From the NCBI GenBank assembly GCA_027451285.1, contig DAIDJP010000035.1, positions 1 through 64,000 on the forward strand: a stretch of DNA of 64,000 bases, read 5' to 3'. Shown piece by piece: positions 35,559 to 43,796 of this stretch. The position numbers were made by a program, and so were the translations under genes. This DNA comes from Acidimicrobiaceae bacterium (GTDB lineage Bacteria; Actinomycetota; Acidimicrobiia; Acidimicrobiales; RAAP-2). The stretch's first letter is position 1, and the number at the start of each line of letters is the position of its first letter. A model generated the notes under the pieces. It was not told where the DNA came from. It saw only the letters and a program-made list of their open reading frames with translations, and did not search any database.

Positions 35559-36794
35559 TCACCTCTCACTGTCCACCCTGTCGGGGATGAAGTCAAGTAG
35601 TCCGACGAGCTCGACGTGCTCGGTCATGGGGAAGAAATCGAACACCATCAGGTCACTCAAGCGAAACCCGCCTGAGAACGCCTTCAGGTCACGAGCGAAA
35701 GTTGAGGCATCGCACGACACGTAGACGATTCGCCGCGGTTGGCGCCGCGTGAGGGCTGCCGCCACCCCCTTGGCGAGCCCGGCGCGCGGCGGGTCGAGCA
35801 CGACCACGTCACCTCGTGCAACCGTGTCGTTGACGGACCGCGGCGTCACCATCCATTCGCGCACCTTCACGTGGGGCAGTCCGTCGGCGTTGCGCCGGGC
35901 GTCGCGCACCGCGTAGGGAGAGGACTCGACCGCGGTGACGCGACCGGCTGATCCCACCCGCTTGGCCAGCGGAACCGCAAAGAGGCCCACGCCGCTGAAG
36001 AGGTCGACCACGTGGTCACCGGGGCCGACCGCGGCCCACTTCATGACCTGGTCAGTGAGGATGGACGCCGCGTCACGGTGCGACTGCCAGAACGAGCGCG
36101 GCGACACGGAGAACGTGTGTCCGCCCACGGCGACGCGCGAATCGGTGCCCGGATCCAGCGTGCGACCTTCGAGGGAGCGCACTTCGAGGATCTCGTCGCT
36201 CCCGTGGGCGCGGCGCACGACCGCGAACGCCGGGCCCTCTCCGATGGCACGCAGCTCGACCTCGATCGCCCCAGCCCAATTCGCCGCGAAGGCGGGCGCG
36301 AAGCGATCGTCGGCGATCCAGCACGCGTCCAATGCGACCAGGTCGTGGGACCGGCTGGCGCGCAGAGCCAGTCGTCCGTCGTTGGTGACCGCGCAGCGAA
36401 GTCGCGTGCGCGAGCCCTTCGGCCCGCTTGGCGCCGGAACCACGTCGACGTCCCACTCGACACCAGCGACCCGACGCAACTGCTCGCTGACGAGGGACGC
36501 CTTCCACGAAGACTGCGCCGCCGCGCTGGCGTGCTGAAGGTCGCAACCGCCACAGCCCCGGGGGTGGGCATAGGGACAAGGAGCGCTCACTCGCTCGTCG
36601 CTCGCCTCGAGGACGCGCACGGCGTCTCCACGGGCGAAGGACGTCGCGCGTTCGGTGATGTCCACCTCGACCAATTCGCCGACCAGTGAGTGGCGTACGA
36701 AGACGACGCGCCCGTCACTCAGGCGCCCCACCCCACCGCCGGTCGCCGGTCGCTCGATTCGCACGACGTCGGGTGTCTCACTTGGCTCGTTCAC
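35559..36794 (-). CDS. 23S rRNA / tRNA (uracil-5-)-methyltransferase, TrmA/RlmCD family
   Basis: The 411-residue enzyme methylates C5 of uridine with SAM. It has an N-terminal TRAM-like beta barrel, a [4Fe-4S] motif with Cys73, Cys81, Cys84 (CPYAHPRGCGGCDLQH) and a later Cys near 157, the SAM motif DLFSGVGLF, DPPRAGL, the nucleophile Cys in YVSCDASTFARDL and the general-base Glu in MTEHVELV. Start GTG has TACACT ending 6 nt upstream. Which uridine it modifies cannot be read. Confidence 0.93.
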   Translation of the reverse strand: MNEPSETPDVVRIERPATGGGVGRLSDGRVVFVRHSLVGELVEVDITERATSFARGDAVRVLEASDERVSAPCPYAHPRGCGGCDLQHASAAAQSSWKASLVSEQLRRVAGVEWDVDVVPAPSGPKGSRTRLRCAVTNDGRLALRASRSHDLVALDACWIADDRFAPAFAANWAGAIEVELRAIGEGPAFAVVRRAHGSDEILEVRSLEGRTLDPGTDSRVAVGGHTFSVSPRSFWQSHRDAASILTDQVMKWAAVGPGDHVVDLFSGVGLFAVPLAKRVGSAGRVTAVESSPYAVRDARRNADGLPHVKVREWMVTPRSVNDTVARGDVVVLDPPRAGLAKGVAAALTRRQPRRIVYVSCDASTFARDLKAFSGGFRLSDLMVFDFFPMTEHVELVGLLDFIPDRVDSER

Positions 36795-36813
36795 CGGCCA
36801 AGTGTAACGAGGC

Positions 36814-37512
36814 TCAGGATTGCGCGTTCGACGCCCGAATCGAGGCTACGTGCGCGAGGAAGAGGTCGACCAGCTGGGCCGCCCTCAGGCGCGCGGCGGG
36901 AGTCTCGCGGGCCGTCTCGGCGAGCAGGGCCGCCGGGTCGAGGTCGAAGTCGCGTGGCTCGTCGTCACCCGCCTCGAACCATCGCGCGAGCTGCACTTCC
37001 TCAATCTCCGGGTGGAACTGCACTCCGACGTCGGCTCCGACCGCGAAGGCCTGCACCGCACGCGGCGTACTCGCCCACACCTGGGCGCGCGCCGGCAACG
37101 TGCAGTGGTCGTAGTGGTACTCGAACCAGGGCCCGCTCGGCAGATCGACTCCGGCCACCACGTCCACCTCGTACCAGCCGATCTCCGGTTCGTCGGCGCG
37201 GGTGACCACGCCGCCGTGGTGTCGGCACAGGGCCTGGGCGCCGAAGCAGATGCCCAGTACCGCCACTCCCGTGGCGTCGGCCTCGTCGAGAAGGTCGAGT
37301 TCGCGGCCGAACCACGCCGCCTCAATCGCCTCGTCGTAGACCGCGTGCTTCGAGCCGAGGATGACGAGGAAGTCGTAACCGGTGACCCGTGGCGTCGGCG
37401 AGAGGGCGTCGAGCATCACCACGTCCACGTCGTGGCCGCGCTCGGCGAATGCCTCACCGATGAGGCCCGGGCTGTCTTCGACGTGGTGGCGCACGCACAG
37501 GACGCGGGACAA
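36814..37512 (-). CDS. Class I glutamine amidotransferase-like protein
   Basis: The 232-residue protein has the triad of GATase class I: nucleophile Cys in LGICFGAQ, and His and Glu in VQFHPEIE. Stand-alone members act as gamma-glutamyl hydrolases or amidotransferase subunits; no synthetase partner is encoded nearby. It starts with TTG, supported by GAGAGGA 6 nt upstream. It follows the DUF3039 gene on the same strand after 15 bp. Confidence 0.88.
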   Translation of the reverse strand: MSRVLCVRHHVEDSPGLIGEAFAERGHDVDVVMLDALSPTPRVTGYDFLVILGSKHAVYDEAIEAAWFGRELDLLDEADATGVAVLGICFGAQALCRHHGGVVTRADEPEIGWYEVDVVAGVDLPSGPWFEYHYDHCTLPARAQVWASTPRAVQAFAVGADVGVQFHPEIEEVQLARWFEAGDDEPRDFDLDPAALLAETARETPAARLRAAQLVDLFLAHVASIRASNAQS

Positions 37513-37527
37513 GACGATCCTCTCCGC

Positions 37528-37809
37528 TTAACCCGGCAGCGACCAGCCGAGCGAGACGGCGACCTCGCGGCACGTCGGGCACAGCGGGTACTTCTGCGGG
37601 TCGCGGCCCGGTACCCAGACCTTGCCGCACAGCGCCGTGACCGGCGTGGCGTTGATCATTCCCTCCACGACCGAGTTGCCCAGGGCGACGAAGTCGCCGT
37701 CCTTGGGTGTGAAACCCTCAAGGACGATATGAGTAAAACGCTCGTGGTCGCCGTCTTCGGTGGTGGCGACTGACTCGATCAGAAGGTCGTGTTCGGCGTT
37801 CGCGGCCAT
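37528..37809 (-). CDS. DUF3039 family protein
   Basis: The 93-residue protein shows the actinobacterial DUF3039 pattern, with ALCGKVWVPGRDPQKYPLCP and a following Cys giving Cys residues that could bind zinc (CGK...CPTC), and a hydrophilic N-terminus. Function unknown. I place the start at ATG 37807-37809 because TAGGGT ends exactly 6 nt upstream; a GTG one codon earlier is possible. Confidence 0.85.
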   Translation of the reverse strand: MAANAEHDLLIESVATTEDGDHERFTHIVLEGFTPKDGDFVALGNSVVEGMINATPVTALCGKVWVPGRDPQKYPLCPTCREVAVSLGWSLPG

Positions 37810-37846
37810 CACCCAACCCTACCGGCGTCGGTACGCTGGGTAGTCC

Positions 37847-38062
37847 ATGACGCGACGACGACGCCCCTCCCCTTCGCATCCCCGGCGAGCGGTCGCGCCC
37901 CACTTCACACGAGAGGGACGGCCGAAAACCTCGTATCGCACGCAGGCGGAGGCGGCCGGTGCGGCTCAACTCGCCTGGACCCTGCACAGGGCCGAGCTCG
38001 ACACGTACCGCTGCGACTACTGCCACCAGTGGCATATCGGCAAGCGCTTCCGCGACGAGTAG
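37847..38062 (+). CDS. Small basic zinc-ribbon-like protein
   Basis: A 71-residue protein with an Arg/Pro-rich N-terminus and a compact CDYCHQWHIGKR motif near the C-terminus (Cys, Cys, His, His spacing suited to zinc). It is divergent from the DUF3039 gene, 37 bp away. TACGCT ends 9 nt before the ATG. No function is known to me; nucleic-acid binding is plausible from charge. Confidence 0.65.
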   Translation: MTRRRRPSPSHPRRAVAPHFTREGRPKTSYRTQAEAAGAAQLAWTLHRAELDTYRCDYCHQWHIGKRFRDE

Positions 38063-38114
38063 CGGCCTCGGCCAAAACCGGGCACAATGGTTGGAGCCCA
38101 ATGAAAGGTTCTCC

Positions 38115-38351
38115 ATGACGGTCCAGGCCTACATCTTGATCCAGTCCGAGATCGGCTCGAGCGAGAGCGTGGTCACCGCGACCCGCGCGGTACCCGGCGT
38201 GCTCGAGTCCTTCGAAGTCACCGGACCCTACGACGTCATCGTGCGCTGCAGCGCCGAGAGCGTGGACGACCTGGGAAAGTTCATCGTCGGGGCGATTCAG
38301 AAGGTGCCCGGCATCACGCGCACCCTGACCTGCCCGGTCGTCAATATCTAG
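38115..38351 (+). CDS. Stand-alone Lrp/AsnC ligand-binding (RAM) domain protein
   Basis: The 78-residue product corresponds only to the C-terminal RAM domain of Lrp/AsnC regulators (QAYILIQSE, TGPYDVIVRC, IQKVPGITRTLTCPVV) and lacks a DNA-binding domain. Such proteins form dimers or octamers and may sense amino acids or modulate other regulators. AAAGG precedes the ATG. It converges with the racemase gene (4 bp overlap). Confidence 0.88.
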   Translation: MTVQAYILIQSEIGSSESVVTATRAVPGVLESFEVTGPYDVIVRCSAESVDDLGKFIVGAIQKVPGITRTLTCPVVNI

Positions 38352-39487
38352 AGCTCGCCGAAGGCTCCCGCCGCGCGCAGCTGCGCCTGACGCGCCAGAT
38401 CGATTCCCCACGACGAGAGGCCCTCGCGCGTCCCGGATCCCGCCCGCTGAGGCGGACGCGCCAGCGCAGTCGGCGTCGCTGAGAAGCGAGGCGCGGGGCG
38501 GGGCTGTGTGACGCCGTCGGTCGAGAAGACCTGGCGAGCCGTGTTGTAGGGGTGAATCGGGGCCTCCGAAGGGCTCAGCACCGGTGAGACGCACGCGTCG
38601 ACATCCTCGAAGACGGCCACCCACTCATCACGCGTTCGGGTGACGAAGATCGCCGCGAAACGTTCCTTCATCGCGGGCCACGCGCCGCGATCCATCTGAG
38701 CTGGCAACTCCGCGGGATTGAGGCCGAGGCCCGCGAGAAGGTTCTCGTAGAACTTCGCCTCGATCGCGCCCACCGCCACGAAGCGCCCGTCGGCGGTCTC
38801 GTAGACGTCGTAGAAGGGCGCCCCCGAGTCCAGGATGTTGGCACCGCGCTCCTCACGCCAGAATCCGGCGGCGATCAGCGAGTGCGTCATGGTCGTCATC
38901 GACGCCGACCCGTCGACCATCGCGGCGTCGACGACCTGCCCCTCACCCGTGGCACGAGCGTGTACGAGCGCCGCGACCACACCGAGGGCGAGGTAGAGGG
39001 CGCCCCCACCGAAGTCGCCGACGTAGTTGAGCGGAGGCGTCGGGCGCTCGCCGGCGCGGCCCACTGGCCACAGCGCGCCCGACACGGCGATGTAGTTGAT
39101 GTCGTGTCCCGCACGCTGGGCGAGCGGGCCCTCCTGACCCCAGCCGGTCATCCGCCCGTACACGAGGCGCGGGTTGCGCGCGTGCACCTGCGCGGGACCC
39201 AGGCCGAGCCGCTCGGCCACCCCCGGGCGAAACCCCTCGATGAGTGCGTCCGCCGACGCTGCCAGTTCCAGGGCGAGGTCGCGGCCCGCCGTGTTCTTGA
39301 GGTCCACTGCCACCGAGGGGCGAGAGCGGTTCAGTAGGTCCCAGGTCGTCACGGGCGACGCGTCGGGATCGCCGCGCTCGAGTCGCAGCACGTCGGCGCC
39401 CAGGTCGGCGAGCAGCATGCCCGCGAAGGGTGCCGCCCCCAGGCCGGCGAGCTCGAGGACCCTTACCCCGTCGAGGGGACCCGCCAC
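38348..39487 (-). CDS. Alpha-methylacyl-CoA racemase (CaiB/BaiF family)
   Basis: The 379-residue enzyme contains the catalytic residues of mycobacterial MCR at matching positions: His128 and Asp129 in AGHDINYIA, Asp158 in NYVGDFGGG and Glu243 in AIEAKFY. It interconverts R and S 2-methylacyl-CoA esters in branched-chain or sterol side-chain oxidation. Its start overlaps the acyl-CoA dehydrogenase region within 4 nt, consistent with a two-gene operon. Second, more distant CaiB/BaiF paralogue of the gene at 3958. Confidence 0.92.
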   Translation of the reverse strand: MAGPLDGVRVLELAGLGAAPFAGMLLADLGADVLRLERGDPDASPVTTWDLLNRSRPSVAVDLKNTAGRDLALELAASADALIEGFRPGVAERLGLGPAQVHARNPRLVYGRMTGWGQEGPLAQRAGHDINYIAVSGALWPVGRAGERPTPPLNYVGDFGGGALYLALGVVAALVHARATGEGQVVDAAMVDGSASMTTMTHSLIAAGFWREERGANILDSGAPFYDVYETADGRFVAVGAIEAKFYENLLAGLGLNPAELPAQMDRGAWPAMKERFAAIFVTRTRDEWVAVFEDVDACVSPVLSPSEAPIHPYNTARQVFSTDGVTQPRPAPRFSATPTALARPPQRAGSGTREGLSSWGIDLARQAQLRAAGAFGEL

Positions 39488-39491
39488 GCGA

Positions 39492-40661
39492 CTAGTCCCA
39501 CCAGAGGTCGTGACCGAGCACGCCGCGAGCGATGAGTCCCAGCTGGACCTGGGAGGTGCCCTCCACGATGGTCAGCTGGCGCGCGTCACGGTAGTAGAGC
39601 TCGGTGGGGTGCTCCTCCATGTAGCCGGCCGCCCCGAGGAGCTGGACCGCGAGTCCCGAGGCCTTCACCGCCACCTCGGAGGCGTAGTACTTGCACATCG
39701 AGAGCATCGGCACGTACTCCTTGGTGTACTTGCCCTGGTCGGCGAGCCACGCCGCGCGATAGGTGAGCAGACGCGCCGCCTCGATCTCGGTGGCGCACTT
39801 GGCGATCTCCCACTGGATGCCCTGAAACTCGCTGATCGTCTTGTTGAAGGCCGGCCGGTTCTTCACGTACTCGGTCGCGTACATCAGCGCCCCCTCGGCG
39901 AGACCGATCGCCCGCGCGGCGACAATGGGGCGCATCGCGTTCAGTGACTGCATCGCGAGTTGGAATCCGCCCCCGATCACCTGTCCCGGTCCGACGTGCA
40001 CGTCCTCGAAGTGGATCTCCGCGGTGTCGATTCCCTTGACACCCATCTTCTTGTCCACGCGCGGCCGCGTGACACCCGGCGTCGACGCGTCGACGATGAA
40101 ACTACCAATGTCGGTGTGCAGACGCGACGAGGCTTCACCGGTCTTGGCGAAGACGGTGAACCAGTCGGCCTGCATCCCACCCGAAATCCACGACTTCGTC
40201 CCGTTGAGGATGTAGCCGCCCTCGACGTCGGGATCGGGCGTGGCCCGAGTCTGGATCCCGGCCACGTCCGAGCCCGCGCCGGGCTCAGAAAGGCAGAACG
40301 ACGCGCGCTGGGTGCCGTGAGCGATCCCGGGCAAGTAGCGCAGTTTCTGCTCCTCGGTGCCCGCGATCATGATCGGCCCGGTCGGCAGGCGCGTGAGCAG
40401 CAGCATGAGGCCCAGGACATTCGAGTACTTGGTGACTTCCTCGATCGCGATCGTCAGTCCGGTGATGCCCGCTCCGGAACCGCCGTATTCCTCGGGAATG
40501 CAGAGTCCCAGGAGGTCGGCGCGGCGGAACTCCTCGAAGATGTCATCCGGATACTCGCCGGTCTCGTCGATCTGGCGCGCACGCGACTTGATCTTGTCCT
40601 GAGCCAATCGCCGTACCGTCGCCTGGAGTGCTCGTAATTCGTCGTTGAATTCAAAGTCCAT
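39492..40661 (-). CDS. Acyl-CoA dehydrogenase
   Basis: The 389-residue flavoenzyme shows the family patterns CLSEPGAGSDVAG, ALGIQTR-like WISGG, the FAD segment RDARQLTIVEGTSQVQ, where the Glu in VEGTSQ is the catalytic-base position used by most family members, and helical N- and C-terminal domains. It introduces the alpha-beta double bond in acyl-CoA. Start ATG 40659-40661 is chosen over a TTG three codons upstream because it begins the conserved MDFEFNDE. It precedes the racemase gene, suggesting branched-chain acyl-CoA oxidation. Confidence 0.93.
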   Translation of the reverse strand: MDFEFNDELRALQATVRRLAQDKIKSRARQIDETGEYPDDIFEEFRRADLLGLCIPEEYGGSGAGITGLTIAIEEVTKYSNVLGLMLLLTRLPTGPIMIAGTEEQKLRYLPGIAHGTQRASFCLSEPGAGSDVAGIQTRATPDPDVEGGYILNGTKSWISGGMQADWFTVFAKTGEASSRLHTDIGSFIVDASTPGVTRPRVDKKMGVKGIDTAEIHFEDVHVGPGQVIGGGFQLAMQSLNAMRPIVAARAIGLAEGALMYATEYVKNRPAFNKTISEFQGIQWEIAKCATEIEAARLLTYRAAWLADQGKYTKEYVPMLSMCKYYASEVAVKASGLAVQLLGAAGYMEEHPTELYYRDARQLTIVEGTSQVQLGLIARGVLGHDLWWD

Positions 40662-40703
40662 ACCTCGCAAGTTATCGCTCGGGCGAGAGGGCTCCGGTAG
40701 GAC

Positions 40704-42344
40704 GTGTCAACATGGAGCATGGCCTCGTTCGATCGGCCCAGCGCGCTCGCGACCATGGCCACCACTACCTTCGACGTCGTCGTCATCGGCGCGGGCATGA
40801 CGGGCGCCGGCGTCGCCCTCGACGCCGCCACGCGAGGACTGTCAGTGGCACTCATCGACGCGGGCGACTTCGCCTCCGGTACCAGCTCCAAATCCTCCAA
40901 GCTCGTCCACGGCGGACTGCGCTACCTCCAACAGCGCGAGTTCCGACTGGTCTACGAGAACCTGCGCGAACGCCAGCGACTCCTAGAGAACGCCCCGTTC
41001 CTCGTTCGCCCACTCCCCTTCCTGATCCCCTTGATCTCGAGCAATTCGCTCACGGGCCGCGCCCTGGTGCGCGGGTATTCGTCGGCTCTGCGCCTCTACG
41101 ACCTGACCGGCGGCTGGCGCATCGGCCAGCGCCACCGCAAGATCTCCCCCACCGAGGCCGTGGCCCACCTGCCCACGCTGCGCGCCGAGCACCTCCTCGC
41201 CGGGTTCATCTACATGGACGCGCGCGGTGACGACGCCCGCGTCGCCCTCACTCTCGCACGATCGGCGGTCGACCACGGCGCCTGGGCCGCCAACTACGTG
41301 CGCGCCATCGACTTCTCCCGCGATGACGCCGGGCGCGCGACGGGGGTCGTCGTGCGCGACGAGTTGACCGGCGACACCTTTGCGATCGCCGCGCGCAGCG
41401 TCGTCAACGCAACGGGTGTGTGGGCCGACGAAATCATTCAGTTGACCGCACGTAGCGACGCGCACCAGATCACGCCCGCCAAGGGAGTGCACGCGAGCGT
41501 CCCGCGGGAGCGCTTGCCCATCGACATCGCGGCAGTGTTGGCGGTGCCGGGCGACCGGCGCAGCATCTTCGTGGTGCCCTTCGAAGACGGGCCGTTCACC
41601 TTCATCGGCACCACCGACACCCCCTACGACGGCGAGATCGACACGCCCACCTGCACACCCGAGGATCTCGACTATCTCCTGGGAGCCGTGAATGCCGCCA
41701 CCACGTCGGACCTCACCCCGCGTGACGTGACCGCCGTGTGGGCCGGGCTGCGGCCCCTCCTCAGCCCTCGCGAGGGCGAGCACCTCTCGGGACGCACCGC
41801 CGACCTCTCGCGTCGGCACCGCGTAAGCGACCTGGGAGACGGCGTCGTGCACGTCACGGGCGGAAAGTGGACCACGTACCGCCAGATGGCCGAAGACGCG
41901 GTCGACGCGCTCGCACCCTACGTGGGCCGCGTGGGCGCGGCGCGCACCAAGAAGTTGCGCCTGCACGGCTACGGATCGTGGCGCCCGACGACGCCCCTCG
42001 ACACCCACCTCTACCAGCGATACGGCGACGACGCGAGAGTGGTGCTCGAACTGATCAACCAGGACCCGTCGCTCGCCCTCGCTCCCATCGCCGGCCTCGA
42101 CTACGTGATGGGCGAGTTCGTCTACGGCGCGCGCGCCGAGATGGCGACCTCACTCGTCGATCTCCTCACTCGCCGAACACGGGCCCATCTCATCGACGCG
42201 CGCGCGACGCTCGACGCGGCACCCGCGATCGCCCTCGCCGTGGCGCCCCACCTGGGTTGGGACGAGGAGCGGCGCGGCATCGAAGTGGGCGCGTATCGCG
42301 ACCTCGTGACCGAAGAACTCACGAGCGCGGGCCTCGTTCTGTAG
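40704..42344 (+). CDS. glpD: Glycerol-3-phosphate dehydrogenase (FAD, GlpD type)
   Basis: The 546-residue membrane-associated flavoprotein oxidises glycerol-3-phosphate to DHAP and feeds electrons to quinone. It has the FAD motif VVIGAGMTGAGVALDAATRG, GTSSKSSKLVHGGLRYL, and the C-terminal helical cap domain. The start is uncertain: GTG 40704 is used here, ATG 40719 and ATG 40755 are in frame. Its stop codon lies in the -10 hexamer of the next gene. Confidence 0.93.
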   Translation: MSTWSMASFDRPSALATMATTTFDVVVIGAGMTGAGVALDAATRGLSVALIDAGDFASGTSSKSSKLVHGGLRYLQQREFRLVYENLRERQRLLENAPFLVRPLPFLIPLISSNSLTGRALVRGYSSALRLYDLTGGWRIGQRHRKISPTEAVAHLPTLRAEHLLAGFIYMDARGDDARVALTLARSAVDHGAWAANYVRAIDFSRDDAGRATGVVVRDELTGDTFAIAARSVVNATGVWADEIIQLTARSDAHQITPAKGVHASVPRERLPIDIAAVLAVPGDRRSIFVVPFEDGPFTFIGTTDTPYDGEIDTPTCTPEDLDYLLGAVNAATTSDLTPRDVTAVWAGLRPLLSPREGEHLSGRTADLSRRHRVSDLGDGVVHVTGGKWTTYRQMAEDAVDALAPYVGRVGAARTKKLRLHGYGSWRPTTPLDTHLYQRYGDDARVVLELINQDPSLALAPIAGLDYVMGEFVYGARAEMATSLVDLLTRRTRAHLIDARATLDAAPAIALAVAPHLGWDEERRGIEVGAYRDLVTEELTSAGLVL

Positions 42345-42353
42345 TCTTCGCAC

Positions 42354-43796
42354 GTGGGGCGTGCGCACGTGGCTCGAGAGTACCCGCGTGGCACCGTTGA
42401 CGCCGCGCCGTCGCCGCTGGGCGACGACGTCCTGGCGGCGCTCGACTCCGCGGGACTGGACGTCGATGTCACAGCCGCCGCGCGGGCCGAACACGGCCGT
42501 GACTGGTGGCCGGTCTCACTGCTCGACGTCGCGGCGGGGAACGTTCCGGCCTGGCCTGGCGCCGTCGTGACGCCACGCGACGAAGCCGGCGTCGAAGCGG
42601 CGCTTTCGGTCGCCGCGCGCTTCCGTGTCCCCGTGACCGCCCAGGGGGGCCGGTCCAGCGTCGTCGGCGGAGCTCAGCCGAGCCCCGGGGCCATCGCCCT
42701 CGACCTGACGCGCCTCGACGACGTCGGAAGGATCGACTCGGTCTCGGGACTGGTCGACGTGGGTGCGGGTGTCTTCGGACCCGACCTCGAGGCGACGCTC
42801 GCCCCCCTCGGCCTGACCGTTGGACACTTTCCGCAGTCCTACGAGTTCTCCACGGTCGGCGGCTGGCTCGCCAGTCGCGGCGCGGGCCAGTACTCGAACC
42901 GCTACGGCACCGCCGCCGACCTCGTCCGGGGACTTCGCGTCACCCTGGCGAACGGCCGGTCGATGTCGATCGGCGCGAAGAGCCCGCGCTCGTCACTTGG
43001 TCCGGATCTCACACAGCTCTTCGTGGGTAGCGAGGGGACCCTCGGCGTCATCACCCGTGCGACGCTGTTCGCACGCGAGCGCCCGACGTACGAGGAGCGA
43101 CGCGCCTATCGCGTGTCGACCTTCCTCGACGGGCTCGAGGTCTGTCGACGAATCCTGCGCCGCGGCGCCTCGCCGGCGGTGCTGCGCCTCTACGACGAGA
43201 TCGAGTCGGCACGCCTCTTTGACCTCGCGCACCCGGTCCTCCTCGTCCTCGACGAGGGCGACGAGACCCTGACGCGGGCCGCGATGTCGGTGGTCGCCGC
43301 GGAGACCTCCTCCCTCGACCCCCTCGACCCAGCCCTGGTGGAGCGCTGGCTCACCCACCGCAACGACGTCAGCCCCCTCGCCGAGCTCTGGGGCCGCGGC
43401 GTCGTCGTTGACACCATCGAGGTGGCGGCACCGTGGAGCGAGCTGGCCGCGCTCTGCGCGGCGATCCTCGGCGATCTTCGCGCCCTCACCGGAACCGTGA
43501 TGGCCTCGGTGCACCAGTCCCACGCCTACGGCGACGGCGCGTGCCTGTACTTCACCTTCGCCGGCGTCGGTGACGACCCCCTCGCCTACTACCGCGCGGC
43601 GTGGGATCGGGTGATGCCGCTCGCGATGGCCCACGGGGCGATGAGCCACCATCACGGCGTCGGACGCAACCGGGCGCGTTTCGTGCGCGAGGCGCTGGGC
43701 GAGTCGTACTCGATTCTCGAAGCCATCAAGGGTGAACTCGACCCACTCGGCATTCTGAATCCCGGGGTGCTGGGCCTGGGCGGTGACGCGTGGTGA
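42354..43796 (+). CDS. FAD-linked oxidase, alkyldihydroxyacetonephosphate synthase (AGPS) like
   Basis: The 480-residue protein has the PCMH-type FAD domain (VTAQGGRSSVVGG, VGAGVFGPDLEATL) and the AGPS-type motif HFPQSYEFSTVGGWLASRG, NRYGTAADLV and the His-rich SHHHGVGRNRA at the active site. AGPS makes the ether bond of ether lipids from acyl-DHAP; bacterial homologues are mostly uncharacterised. It is GTG-initiated with TAGTCT ending 6 nt upstream. It lies between genes of glycerol-3-phosphate metabolism, which fits a DHAP-linked substrate. Confidence 0.88.
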   Translation: MGRAHVAREYPRGTVDAAPSPLGDDVLAALDSAGLDVDVTAAARAEHGRDWWPVSLLDVAAGNVPAWPGAVVTPRDEAGVEAALSVAARFRVPVTAQGGRSSVVGGAQPSPGAIALDLTRLDDVGRIDSVSGLVDVGAGVFGPDLEATLAPLGLTVGHFPQSYEFSTVGGWLASRGAGQYSNRYGTAADLVRGLRVTLANGRSMSIGAKSPRSSLGPDLTQLFVGSEGTLGVITRATLFARERPTYEERRAYRVSTFLDGLEVCRRILRRGASPAVLRLYDEIESARLFDLAHPVLLVLDEGDETLTRAAMSVVAAETSSLDPLDPALVERWLTHRNDVSPLAELWGRGVVVDTIEVAAPWSELAALCAAILGDLRALTGTVMASVHQSHAYGDGACLYFTFAGVGDDPLAYYRAAWDRVMPLAMAHGAMSHHHGVGRNRARFVREALGESYSILEAIKGELDPLGILNPGVLGLGGDAW

